Positions 10,789-21,835 of a DNA stretch of 64,000 bases are shown in pieces. The notes under the pieces were generated by a model, which worked only from the letters and a program-made list of their open reading frames with translations, was not told where the DNA came from and made no database searches. The DNA is taken from assembly GCA_038373865.1 (NCBI GenBank), contig JAXGGA010000091.1, forward strand, positions 286,446-350,445. Reading direction: 5' to 3'. Source of the stretch: Uloborus plumipes (taxonomy: Eukaryota; Arthropoda; Arachnida; Araneae; Uloboridae). Each line of letters starts with the position of its first letter. The stretch's first letter is position 1. A program made the position numbers and the translations under genes.

Positions 10789-11815
10789 CTAGCTGCGTGG
10801 CCCGGCGTTGCACGGGCTATAATGTAGTGAAGGCAGTTTGAGAAAACTACTCGCCACCAAGGCGGCTCGCCTTTAAAGTAATGAGGAAAGTTTAAACAGT
10901 TTACTCGCCGTCAAGGCGGCTCGCCTTCACAGTAGCGAGGAAAGTTTCAATAAACTACTCGCCGCCAAGGCGGCTCGCCTTTAAAGTACCAAGGAAAAGT
11001 TTAATAAACTACTCCCCGCTAAAGCGGCTCGCTAAAAAGCTTTCCTGCATCCAAGATTCAATCGAATTATTTGCACATGCTTCCTCAAAAATAAAGACGA
11101 TGTCAAGTAGCGCATACTTAGCATTCTCCCTAAATAACAAATAAAATTCCTTTCCAAAAATAATTATTTCCAAAGCGCTTTCTTCCTGTAAAATTAATTG
11201 CAAAATTCAAAACGAAAAAGTTCTTTTAATTTTTGGATCGCAGCCAAAAAAAGTCCCTTCTAAAAACAGCAATTGCAATTTTATTTAAAAACACATTTTC
11301 AAAATGGTACCAGAGAAAAAATATGTCATTAATAATTAGAATAAAAACAATTGTTAGAACTTTGTTATAACACGTATTCAAACTGACAATGGAAAAAAAT
11401 AACACTCTTTCATTTTAAAAAATTCAATTTAATTAACGTTTTAATTTAAAATCGCAACGGAAAGAAATAAATATCTTGGAATTTTAAATAGTTCAATAAT
11501 TTAATTAACGTTTTAAAATGGCAAACGTCAAAATGGCAACGGTAAGAAATAAATGTCTTGGAAGTTTAATCATTTATTAGGCTTAATCGCTTTAAATTTG
11601 ACTACTTATTAATTGATATCTTCGCTAATTAAACTCGTATAATTATATAAATTGAAACTAATGAAGCCTGAAAAATTACCTATCTATCGGTACCTGGTTC
11701 GACTTTCAGTTCATTGGCGTTCAGGAGAAATAAGCGTGACATAGATAGATAGTTAGAAAGAAAGATAGAAAGAAAGAAAGAAAGATAGATAGAAAGAAAG
11801 AAAGATAGATAGATA
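10789..11815 (+). repeat. GCGTGGCCCGGCGTTGCACGG-family repeat, copy 1
   Basis: Starts CTAGCTGCGTGGCCCGGCG and ends in a conserved tail (GGTACCTGGTTCGACTTTC ... GACATAGATAG) followed by a GATA/GAAA microsatellite (11739-11815). Shorter relatives: 17150-17625 and 26757-27485. It contains a 54-bp tandem repeat. Element class not resolved; no coding frame. Confidence 0.6.
10840..11040 (+). repeat. 54-bp tandem repeat, four units
   Basis: The motif GGCGGCTCGC recurs at 10861, 10915, 10969 and, diverged, 11023, exactly 54 bases apart. The relative at 26930 has a single unit. Confidence 0.8.
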
Positions 11816-13090
11816 CTCGGTTTTTAATATAAGTAGATAATCGTTTTATTTTGGTTATATCGTATAAGAAGTAAAGTATTATGACGTAGTCTTTGGCGCC
11901 AAAACTGGCGTCAGTTGAAAAAATCGCCGACTTTTTGCTGTTGAAGAAGACATAATAAAAATATTTTTTGAATACACCGTCAAAAATAAAACACGAAAGC
12001 CAAAACTTAAATAAATTGAAAAAATCAGTAATACGTAAATTAACCCACACCCTCTACTATTTATCGCTAATCTTGAAAAATTTGCTATATTTAAAAATGA
12101 AAGTATTTATCAAAACACAAAACATTTCACTAAAACTTTATTACACAATATTAGCTAGTTTTATTCTCGCCAAGCGATCCATAACTCAGCCAAAGGTCAA
12201 ATCTTTTTTTAAAGCTCAAATGAAATAAGTAAATACACGAGCGGAATTAAACAAAAATTTCGGATCTCGCCAAGCAATCAATGACTCAGCAAAGCATGTC
12301 GTAAATTGTAAGTTTAATTACAATGTAAAGCAGCCGAAGCACCATTATTTATTTCGGATCTCGCCAAGAAACTATCTCCATATATTATTTCTCTAAGCCG
12401 AACCCTATACCCGGTCGAAACTCGCTCATTTCTTTATCGAATTGCAAGAAAATTTATGATTTTAAAGCTTATCCCGCGGGCTATTGACGAAAATTAGACC
12501 CACCCTCTAAAAAGTGTCGGTTCGTTTTTTATTCGAACTTCAATTTTTGGGCACAAAATTGACTCTTATCTAGCGAAATAATTGTCGTATCGTCTCCATT
12601 TTGATTTCATTCGAAAGATTTAAAAAAATGCGTTCTTTAGAACGTTTCTCCGCTAGCGCCGCGTAACGAGAATCTCGAAAATCCACGTTTAAGCGACTTA
12701 TAAGCGATTGAAGTTTGAAAAAGTTAAATTTTTTGCTCAACTGTTAAAATCGTTACATTGTTGTCCAAATCAATTTTAAATGCGACATTTCAAGCCAAGG
12801 CTTAGCTCGGTAAACCTTAATTGTAACTTTTATTGTTTCAAAATACTATGGTAGTTTTGCGATAACGTTAGTTGTTAGTTTAGTAGTAGCCTTGGGGTAT
12901 TTGATTTTAATATAGGGTATCACTTTTGTAGTAGTTGTAAAAGTGAACGAGTCTTTGATCTCTTTGAAAAGTTGTCAGAACGACGGCAGTAGATAGCGAT
13001 GTTGTGCAAATGAAGCCAATAAAAATTGCCGTATTAAATTTTAAGTTTAGAGTTTTTTTTTTCTTGCGGAATTCCGCACGGGTCACCTAG
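11816..13090 (-). repeat. AT-rich repeat with CTAGGTGACCCGTGCGG head
   Basis: The minus strand begins ACTAGGTGACCCGTGCGGAA at 13090, similar in form to the RTE-like heads elsewhere in the window. The motif TCTCGCCAAG recurs three times between 12160 and 12370. No gene seen. Confidence 0.4.
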
Positions 13091-14855
13091 TATTCACGTA
13101 ATTCCGCCGAGTTTTGAATGAAATAATAAAAATCTCGCAAAGAACACGAATTGTTGACATGATTACATATTATAAGATAGTGGACTTTAAAAGCCTCAAC
13201 TGAAAGCTTATTTTGAGCATGTCGCTAGTTGCCCCCCATTTGCTTTTTTTACTTGATTTTTTTTTTCATTAAGTAATGGGTATTTTCTCACTTCTCATTT
13301 GACTATTTACCAAACGCACTTTCGCTCATGCACTACAGCAATGGAGGCCGCCAAGGCTAAAAATGTTTACATCTCACGATGAATTTCTATTGGCTGTTGG
13401 ATAAATTAAAAATTCAAAAATTTTTCGGTCCTCTATTACGCCGTGATTACGTCCCCCCCCCCCCGCAAAAAAGGAAAGTACCCGGATTTTCGGTTTCTGC
13501 CTTCAGTTTCGGTCGCGTTTTACGCTGATGTGGAGCAGGGCCCTAACGCTCGTAAAAAGTCTCAAAAGTTGTTATTCATGATTAGTTAATTGTTTTTTAA
13601 TGATTTAGAAAAAATATTTTTTTCATAAATTTGAGTTATCACAATATTAATAGTAAATATTTTTTAAGAACATACTAAGCTTGACATTCACACTTTTGTT
13701 ACAATTGCATACCACATCTTCTTTCAACATCTTTTTTTTTTCAAATGAATTCAGCTTTATGGATTCAAACCTATCAATTTAGGATATTTAGCAAATTGTA
13801 TTTTGATATCATTTTTAAGTTTATTTATTCATTATTTTAAAGTTTATTTATTCATTATTTTTCTTATTCCAAGGCGTAAAAATAGCAAATTTGATTGTAG
13901 CATGTGATGATCTAGTGCAAAATCATACGTGGTCAAAAGCTATTACCATGTCTTCGGGGGGAAAAAAATTTTCAGAGTAATTAAATACAAGGAAATGGTA
14001 GCTGTATATGATTTAGCATTTGCTATAGTTTTTCTAATCGCTTTTATCAATAGAAATTGATAAGTTTTAAATGCAATCACTGGAAACTTTTTTACACTTG
14101 AACAGTTTACGTTATATTACAGTTTAGAAGAAGGTGAGTTAACAGTACTAGTATTTACAAGCATTGGAACTGCATAGACAGCAAAAAAAGCATCAAATAA
14201 ATATGTATTTTAAAATCCTTCATTCATTTAATCTTTTATCATATCAATTAACACGACGTTTTCTCCCTTTCAAAACCAAAATGAAGGTTCTTGTCGCAAG
14301 AATTATAAAAAGCTGCATACATCGTTTTTAAGAAGTGAAATATACAATAATAAATGTGAAATTGAAAACTCAGCGTAACTAAAATTCAGTAATTATAATT
14401 TAATATTTGCAGAAAATTAACCAATGCAATCAATTTTTAAACTCTTTAATTGGCACTTTTTATTGAATATATATATACATGTATAATTTTTATTAAAAGT
14501 GTTGCTTCTAACTAACGCAGTAAAGCGTTCTCAGTTTGCTTTGTTTTAAACACATTTGTTTCAATACTCTGTAACAGATTTCATTAGACAGTTCATCTGT
14601 ATGTCATTTTAAAGCTATTAGTATAAAAGCTTCAAAATAGTATAAAGTAAAAATAGTTTTAAATTGATCAATATAATATGATATTATTTCCTGGAGGGGG
14701 GAGGGTTAGACATACAAAGATTGTTTATTACGAAATACATTTTTGAATGTGACTGGTTTTTCCGAAAAAAAAATTAAAAAAATAATCTAGCTTTATTAAA
14801 GTAGGTAAAGCGTACTTTCACGTACTAACAAATAATTGAAATCTAAAAAATGTAC
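13091..14855. other. Intron 4, no gene seen
   Basis: Very AT-rich. Positions 13480-13545 are the right part of the Harbinger-like MITE found complete at 35274-35417. The rest shows nothing I can assign. Confidence 0.6.
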
Positions 14856-14857
14856 TA

Positions 14858-16545
14858 GGGTGAGTTCTGGTAAGTGCGTACCTTTTTTTTCAAAGTTTAT
14901 GTTCTCAAGGATGCTGCTCTGTTGAAAAATCTTGTACACTCGCAATGTTTTTCTAGTTTTCTTTCCAGATCCTTTACTAATATTTTCAAGCATATAATAT
15001 GTCAAATAAACCATAAGGATAGGTTTTGTGACCCGGTTTATGACACCTGTTCTAAGGTACGCACTTTCCCTACCTAGCAGGGTAAGTGCGTCCACCTTAA
15101 ATTATGTGATGTATGAGCAAGAGTATTATGAATATGAGCAAGAAAAAACTTCTGGCACACATTAAATATGTTAGGTAATTGCCTTGGGATAATTCCTAAT
15201 ACTAGAGATCAGCACTTGCTTGCATGGATAAAACGCAATTAGTGATATCCCACTTGTCTTGCGAACAACTGTGATTTGAAGATTGAGAGAGTTGTGTCTG
15301 TGATTCTTCCTTTGTCCTTTTAATAAGACCAATTGAGCAAATGTAAGTTGTTTTTATTTAGTAACAAATCACTTATAGTCTACATAGCTTATTTTGGTTT
15401 AATACATTAAACAGTCTGTGTTTAAGCCAGGGTTCGCACTTACCGCTTCTTGAATGTAAGATGAGACATGAGCGTCCAATTGCGTTGTTGTAAGTGCGTA
15501 ACTCAGTGATTTTCTTTAATTCTAATTGTATGGTAGATCGTTAGGTGACCTGAGTGAACAATTCGTTTTTTTTTTTTTTTTTTTTGAATAAATACGGTTT
15601 CAAAATATTTTTCTTATTAGAATCAGCAGCAGTAAGAAAAAACACAAAATAAAGAACAAAAAAAAAGGTAATTGATCATAATATGATACTTGTACTTTTT
15701 TTTCTTGTACATTGAAATAGTTTTTCACAAGGTGTTCTTAATTTTGTTAAATATAATTTATTCAATACTCCACCTTCGTTTTTTGAATCAGTTGGTGCCC
15801 TATTTAGTGTTTCACTTAATTTCATTGCTTCATTAGTCAATCTGGTTTAAATTAAGTATAGCTAATGATCACTATTTTCAACGAAAAAATTACTAACTGA
15901 TATCTAAAAGCCAATATATTTCAGAGGTAATGAATAAAATTGAAATCTTACGCCGCATTCAATGTAAATATAAATGCTTGATGGAAATGACGTTGGATTT
16001 ATAATCGGCTTATAAAAGAGTTATAAGCAAAATGAAAGGTGAATTACGAGAGTCGGATTTTCCACGTAATGGTACACACTTGCCTCATTATAATGGTACG
16101 CACTTGCTCCGCATAACAGTACGCATATGCCTCATGATAGTGGTACGCACTTACCCCCACCTTACTTTAAAGAAAGGGAAAGTGCGTACCGTCACATAAA
16201 CAAATATTAGTTAGAGTATTTGATCAAAATACCCCATGTATGTTATTAGTAGCTATTACTCAAAAGAAACAACTTGCATTTCTTGACTTCAATTGCTTGG
16301 TATGACTACAAGAGAAACTGAAACAAAACCTTCTCAATCTTTACTTTAGAGTTTTTTTGAAGACATTTAAGTTGTCTCTGATTGTGTTTCGTCTATTGAA
16401 TCCATGCCTGAATTCTACCTATTGAAATTATCGTTAGACAGTTATCTAACATAGTTGATGTGTTGCAGAAGCCATTTCAGGACTGTGTTCATATAATTAA
16501 GAGTGAACGCACTTACCCCGTGGACGCACTTACCAGAACTCACCC
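14858..16545. mobile_element. TA-flanked DNA transposon with GTAAGTGCG-rich ends
   Basis: Inverted ends GGGTGAGTTCTGGTAAGTGC at both sides, flanked by TA (14856-14857 and 16546-16547). 1688 bp. A cluster of GGTACGCACTT-type repeats lies at 16070-16160, subterminal like transposase-binding sites. No intact transposase. Confidence 0.85.
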
Positions 16546-16755
16546 TACTGATTTTTAAAAATGTTAATTGGATAATTTAATGATTCGCAACTGTATTTAA
16601 GTTTTAAAAATTTTTTCTTACTATCTAAATGAAATACCTGTGCTGCTTTTACACTCATTTATTTTCATTTCCTTTTAACGTTTGTGCGATTTTTTCAAGT
16701 TATGTATTAAGTTATTCTTTTGTGAGCAAATTTCAAAAAAAAAAAAAAAAAAAAT

Positions 16756-16995
16756 CTGTGAGGCGTCGGACCCGGGTTCGATCCCGGCCAATCAAAGTGG
16801 CTGGGGGACGTTGAAAACGTCGTGGTCACAATGTCCTCCAAGTGAAACCATACCTCTGGGGATGCCGGGCCAAGGGTTTGCTCGTCCTTTATTTCTGGTT
16901 CAAAAATAAAGACAGAGCGCTCTTCAGGGTCTTATCCCGGGTAAACCACGAGTCGTGGAAGGTACGGAGGACCCTGGAGTGTGTAAAGTCTTCCC
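16756..16995 (+). mobile_element. tRNA-derived SINE, copy 2 (5'-truncated)
   Basis: Begins inside the tRNA head next to a 19-base poly-A run, keeps box B (GGGTTCGATCCC) and the SINE body to GGAGTGTGTAAAG. Box A is missing. Confidence 0.8.
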
Positions 16996-17149
16996 AAGCG
17001 CTTGGGACTCAATGAAGACTTCGAGATAAAGGAGTATTTCAGTTAAAATGCTTCGATCTATTGATAGTTAATCGCATCTTTTAACTCAGAGCCATGGAAC
17101 CCCAATTTGTTCTCTGAATTCTATATGAATACTTTTATTGCATAATTAG

Positions 17150-17625
17150 CTGCGTGGCCGGGCGTTGCTCGGGCTACCTCTGAATAAAAAGTGAGAAATC
17201 CTGTGCATTGTGATGGGTATGAGCTATTACTTCAAAAACCTTTTTTAGGTCATAGCTGTGCCCCGCGGTTTTCACCCGCGTCAATAAGACAATCTATCGT
17301 ACATGGCCCGCTAATGAGTTTCGTGTTTGATTCAGTTAAGCCTTCATTCAAAATTTTCATTTTCATTATTATTACTGTTTCATATCAACCACATTTTATA
17401 ACAACGAATTTCATACTTAATGATTTAGGAAAAATTGCTTTAAAAAAATGTGAAGATCTTTCTCAATTTCTTCAGAATCCCTTTATTAAACCTCATTCCC
17501 ATTAAAACTACTAAAGCCTGAAAAATAACAAATCTACTGGTACCTGGTTCGACTTTCAGATCATAGGCGTTCAGGAGAAAGAAGCAGGACATAGATAAAA
17601 AGATGCTCAGTTTTTAATATACGTG
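17150..17625 (+). repeat. GCGTGGCCCGGCGTTGCACGG-family repeat, copy 2
   Basis: Head AGCTGCGTGGCCGGGCGTTG and tail GGTACCTGGTTCGACTTTC ... GACATAGATA, as in copy 1 but internally shorter. Ends about 70 bases from the donor of kinase exon 4. Confidence 0.6.
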
Positions 17626-17695
17626 GATTATATCAATTTTATGCGACTTCAAATTTTTACTTTGCGACTTTCAAAACAGAAGAGAGGGGTGTTAC

Positions 17696-17861
17696 CTTTG
17701 ATGTCCCTGTGCACCTTCCTCTCCGAGTGCAGGTAGTCGAGTCCCCGGAGCACGTCCCGGAGCACGATGGCGATGTGCAGCTCCTCAAAGCGCACGCCCT
17801 TCAGCAGGTCCCAGGCGGACCCCCCGCCCAGGTACTCCATCACGATCCACAGCTTGGGACC
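17696..17861 (-). CDS. GckIII: GckIII kinase, coding exon 4 (hinge to HRD loop)
   Basis: Residues 103-157, GPKLWIVMEYLGGGSAWDLL through GLDYLHSERKVHRDIK. This is the hinge (MEYLGGGS, typical of GckIII kinases), helices D and E, and the catalytic loop with Asp155 in HRD and Lys157. The acceptor is TTCCAG|GGT and the donor AAAG|GTAACA; the last base starts the next codon (phase 1). The insertion of one of two large repeats begins only 97 bases upstream of the acceptor. Confidence 0.97.
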
Positions 17862-17957
17862 CTGGAAGGGGGCACAGGCATTATAGCGGACAACGCTCCA
17901 GATATGGAGATCAAATAACATACATACAAAACTCAAACTTCAAATTTTCAATTCAAC

Positions 17958-18726
17958 CAAGGTTTCACTAGATAGCGTTTTATACAGGCTGTTTCATTTG
18001 ATCAAAATCCTTGGGATAAAAACGGTGGTCATTGTTCAGCGACATCTATCGAATTTTATGGTAACTAACATTATATACAAATCAGATATATAAAAGACAA
18101 AATTAAAAGTTAATTTGTTGGAGACAATTTTACAATTTGGCAATTCAATTCTATTTTAGTATACTTTAACGTCATTGAAAGAGCTTGTTTTATTTGTTGG
18201 TTTATTCTGCATTTTAGCGGCTTATTTTAATTAGTTAGCGAATTATTTTTCATTTTAATTGATTCTAATTAATTATTAACTATGAAACGACACTGGCACC
18301 GCAGAGCGATAAATGGCGAATCTATTCGCTAAGCGAGCCAACACTACCAACGGGTTGCCATAGAACTTTTTTAAATTCAGTCCACAGATCGCCATGATAC
18401 AGTTGGTCGTATCAAACGTTTGGTTGTATATCTTTACCTGAAAAGGGAATATATTTCCCCTAAAAAGCAGTACAAATAAGGCTTTTGGCATCAATTCACT
18501 CTGCACTCCACTTCAGTTAACTATATCAATATTTTTTAACCCTCAAAGATAGGATAAACATCACTTTTTACAGCAGAAACAATATGCTAATAATTGTAAA
18601 CAAACATTTGGGTGGTCCTTGTTATCCCTTGAGTATCCCTTGTCCTCTCTCTAACGGGCAAATCTTCACCATTGATGTTTTGAGTAATGATACAGCCTGT
18701 ATAAAACGCTATCTAGTGAAGCCTTG
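17958..18726. mobile_element. DNA transposon with 7-bp target duplication
   Basis: Inverted ends CAAGGTTTCACTAGATAGCG / CTATCTAGTGAAGCCTTG; perfect 7-bp repeat ATTCAAC at 17951-17957 and 18727-18733. Positions 18290-18430 match, inverted, the core of the element at 57047-58091. No intact transposase. Superfamily unresolved. Confidence 0.85.
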
Positions 18727-18835
18727 ATTCAACAGTTAGAGCTTGATGAACGAGTCAAAGTGCTTGATGACATGTAGGCTGCCGCGCCCTGAGAGCGCCA
18801 TACACAAAACTACTTAACTTCAAACAAACAATAGA

Positions 18836-19040
18836 GCTGTAAAACTTCCTGGGATACATTCACCTTAAGGTATGAACCATTATACTTGGTAACTTTCGGA
18901 CAGCACCATGAACAGAACTCCTTACTCGCCAATTACAACAGAACTGCATACTTTTAACATACAACTGAACTGCACCCCTTTCCGACTGGTTCTTTTGGAT
19001 TCATGACGCTTCAAGGTGAATATATCTCTTGCGAAAGTAC
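18836..19040 (-). pseudogene. Decayed partial repeat of kinase exon 3 region
   Basis: 18861-18910 resembles the 3' end of exon 3 and its donor region (CTTAAGGTATGAACCATTAT versus CTTGAGGTAGGAGCCGTAGT), then TTCGGACAGCACCATG. Similar scraps occur at 19925-19985 and 20870-20940, each preceded by a GGGATACATTCAC-like block. They look like degenerate tandem units leading up to the intact exon. Confidence 0.5.
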
Positions 19041-19124
19041 GCGTAGTATCACCAGAATCCTAAATAGCTTACGGACAGAGAAAAGGATTTTTTATGAAAA
19101 GTACTACATGATTTCAATATAAAA

Positions 19125-19910
19125 AAATCTGGTACGGACCCCACACTACTTCCTTTTACGTGTGAATTTCTTAGTAGTTGCCTTAAGTGTTAAAAAAAGT
19201 GCTTGGAGTAAGCAAGGCAACAATTAAAAAATTTACTCCCCTAATCTGCCACAGAACAATGCAAAAAATATTTTACAATGGTTAGTTTTCTAGATATTGC
19301 TGATTTTAATATCATTCAGAGAATTTTTCGCAACATATCGCCAATAGCGCCAAGTTGAACCCAAATTCAAAAAAAAAAATTTTTCGCCAAATTTGTCGCC
19401 AACTTGGCGACTTGGCGATATGTAGCCAAGTTGGCGTCAAACACTTGGCGACCAAAAGCTTGGCGACATATCGCCAAGTGGTCGCGCTAATTCATATCAT
19501 TTGAGTCTGCATTGAAATTAACACTGATTTACCCCCAAAAAGGGGTAAAACACCCCCTTGGGAACATTCAAATGCAACCACAAGGGGAGGTGTACAACTA
19601 GATTATCCTCAGAGCCTACATACCAAGCTAGAAGCTTCTACGGCAGATAGTTTTTGAGTTATGCGATCCACATACGCACATACATACGCACGTACGTCCG
19701 CACATACAGACGTCACGAGAAAACTCGTCGTAATTGAAAAGGATTTTTCGGTTGCTTATATGTTGGTAGGTACATATGCACGTGCTGACAGGTCGAAAAA
19801 ACTACTGAACATTCATTCGGGGGTGAGCAAAATCAAAATTTAGACTCAAATTTGAGTGATTTTTTTTCGCGATCACAATACTTCCTTTACTACTTAAAAG
19901 GAAGTAACAA
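19125..19910. mobile_element. Palindrome-rich element (TTGGCGA family), copy 1
   Basis: Bounded by CACACTACTTCCTTTTACGT and a right end with AATACTTCCTTTACTACTT. The centre (19350-19485) is a cluster of TTGGCGA/TCGCCAA inverted motifs able to fold on itself. Close copy at 24445-25225 and partial copy at 55435-55880. No protein; class unresolved. Confidence 0.6.
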
Positions 19911-20070
19911 ACTGCTCTCCATTTCTGGGATACCCACATTCACCTTAAAGTAAAACTCATAATACTTGTTGACTTTCGGACAGCAGCATCATTCATAACG
20001 GAGCTGCGAAATACGGCAGAACAACAATGAAAAAGAATTCAGCTTGAGGAATGATCCGTAGTATACTTGG

Positions 20071-20361
20071 TTGGACCGTGGTAGCCCGATCGGTAAGGCG
20101 TCGGACTCGTAACCGGAAGGAACCCGGGTTCGATCCCCAGCCGATCAAAAAAACCACCGTCTTGATTAATGGTGGCTGGGGGACGTTAAAAATGCCGTGG
20201 TAACAAAGTCCTCCGAGTGAAACGATACCTCTGGAGGTGCTGGGCTAAGGGATTGCTCTTCCCTTGGTCTGGTTCAAAAAAAAAAAAAGAACAGAGCGCT
20301 ATATCCTATCCCAGTTAAACCAAGAGTTGTGGTAGGTACGGGGGTCCCTGGAGAGAGTGAA
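20071..20361 (+). mobile_element. tRNA-derived SINE, copy 3 (inside the pseudo-exon)
   Basis: Complete 291-bp SINE with box A and box B, flanked by GTATACTTGG (20061-20070) and GTACACTTGG (20362-20371). The flanks are the duplicated exon sequence GTAGTACTTGG. Confidence 0.9.
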
Positions 20362-20408
20362 GTACACTTGGTGACGTGTGGGCTATCGCACTGCAAGAGA
20401 GAGCACCA

Positions 20409-20573
20409 CAGGCCCGTCATTTAGGGGGGGGGGTCAATTGCCCCCCTTGGCTTTGAGAAATCAATGTATTTACATATAAGTGGGCGTGGTTTTTTATGTT
20501 TTCCGATGAAATTGTATTGTGTTTGGACCCTTTGCCCCCCCTTCCCCTGGAAAAACTTGAAATGACGTCCCTG
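20409..20573. mobile_element. Small hAT-like MITE inside the pseudo-exon
   Basis: Perfect 8-bp duplication GAGCACCA at 20401-20408 and 20574-20581; ends CAGGCCCGTCATTT / AAATGACGTCCCTG. Same family as 6159-6331. Confidence 0.9.
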
Positions 20574-20983
20574 GAGCACCATGTGATCTTCTAGCGGATG
20601 TCCTCGATTTCCCCGGCCACTTGCTCCAGATCGATGACTTTGATGGCCACCAACTGTTTCATATCCGTTTGACCACCCTGGAAGACCTCCCTGACAGACC
20701 TTCTGCTGCCTGGTGAAGATCAGCTCCAGGCCTGCATACTTTTAACGTAATTGTGCAGTTCTGCTGAACTGCACAGTTTTCATCACACAACAGAACCGTA
20801 AAACGTTCGCCAAAAAAACTTTTAACATACAACAGATCTTCATAACCTTCGGCGTACAACAGAACTGCGCAACTTTCTCAGATACATTCACTTAGAGCTA
20901 TTAATTTGGTGCCTTTCGGACAATACTGTGATCAGATCCGCAAAACTTGCGACGAGCGACACACATTCGAAGCTATCTCGTAC

Positions 20984-21208
20984 CTTGAGGTAGGAGCCGT
21001 AGTACTTGGTGACGTAGGGGCTGTCGCACTGCGAGAGCACCATGATCTCCTGGCGGATGTCCTCGATCTCCTCGGCCACCTGCTCCAGGTCGATGACCTT
21101 GATGGCCACCACCTGCTGCGTGTGCGTGTTGAGCCCCTTGAAGACCTCCCCGAAGCCGCCCTGCCCGATCTTCTCCTGCCGCGTGAAGATCAGCTCCGGA
21201 TCCACCTG
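20984..21208 (-). CDS. GckIII: GckIII kinase, coding exon 3 (P-loop, VAIK lysine, helix C)
   Basis: The exon encodes 75 residues (28-102) starting [16 protein letters not shown]. It carries the glycine-rich loop GQGGFGEVF (42-50), the ATP-anchoring lysine in VVAIK (Lys64) and the helix-C glutamate in IRQEI (Glu81). It ends at YYGSYLK, exactly where MST3/MST4 continue. The acceptor is a tandem CAGCAG, so the leading Gln may be optional. The donor is AAG|GTACGAG. Composition is strongly GC-rich against AT-rich introns. Decayed partial copies of this exon lie downstream in the adjacent intron (18.8-20.9 kb), and two hairpin MITEs sit 85 to 630 bases upstream of the acceptor. Confidence 0.97.
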
Positions 21209-21293
21209 CTGCGGAGGAGAAGAAGAGAGAGAGAATGATGAGATTGACGCAAACGGCTCGGTACGGTCATCCTGAAGGGTTATTTGCACTATG

Positions 21294-21657
21294 TCTGAAC
21301 AACACGTCCGTCACGATTTTTCTTCCCCAGCGGACGGACGTACGTCCTGCAAATAGGGAGAGGCATTCATGCTGTGCAGACGAAGGACAAACACGTGACT
21401 GTATTCGTCCAATAAGAGAAATGGCGCGCTCATCTTGTAGAAACCAATGAAACGCTAGTTCAGCTGGCCTTGAATCGCCAGATGGCGCTTGTACTCGGCT
21501 CTGATTGGCTGCTTGTTTGCGGGCGGACGACCGACACGACAAATATCTACTTTCGCCGTACGGCGACGGGTTCCGATTGTGACGGCCTGCTGTCATGGCA
21601 ACGTTGATCGAAAACTGGTTTCTGGGGAGAAGAATCGTGACGGACGTGTCGTTCGGA
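21294..21657. mobile_element. MITE with 36-base inverted ends (intron 2, near exon 3)
   Basis: 21294-21330 and 21622-21657 are inverted copies around ACACGTCCGTCACGAT ... CTTCCCCAG. The interior is GC-rich. No clear target duplication. It lies 86 bases upstream of the exon 3 acceptor. Confidence 0.7.
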
Positions 21658-21835
21658 CTGGACTCCCTCACAGTCAGGAATAGCCAATAGGCGAGGTGGA
21701 GGCAAAGATCCTCTCGTTGTAGCCAAGATCGCCAACCAAAAATCTTAGCTTTAAATTTGTTGGCAATAGCTTGTTGACTATCTTGGCTTCAATAAGAGGA
21801 TCTAGGCTATTGGCTATTCCTGACTGAAGAGTCCA
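21657..21835. mobile_element. Hairpin MITE (CAGTCAGGAATAGCC ends)
   Basis: Inverted ends CAGTCAGGAATAGCCAATAG (from 21671) and CTATTGGCTATTCCTGACTG (to 21826), with further inner pairing; directly abuts the previous MITE. Confidence 0.7.

Larger units (their letters stand above)
20041..20735 (-). pseudogene. Pseudo-exon: decayed duplicate of kinase exon 3, split by two insertions
   Basis: Three blocks (20041-20070, 20362-20408, 20574-20735) align in order with exon 3 at 20984-21208. On the minus strand [19 protein letters not shown] is preserved and then meets a TAG; the P-loop part is frameshifted and GQGGFGEVF is destroyed. A SINE (20071-20361) and a small MITE (20409-20573) split it, each with its own target duplication. 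It cannot encode kinase sequence; it records a local duplication of the exon. Confidence 0.88.
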
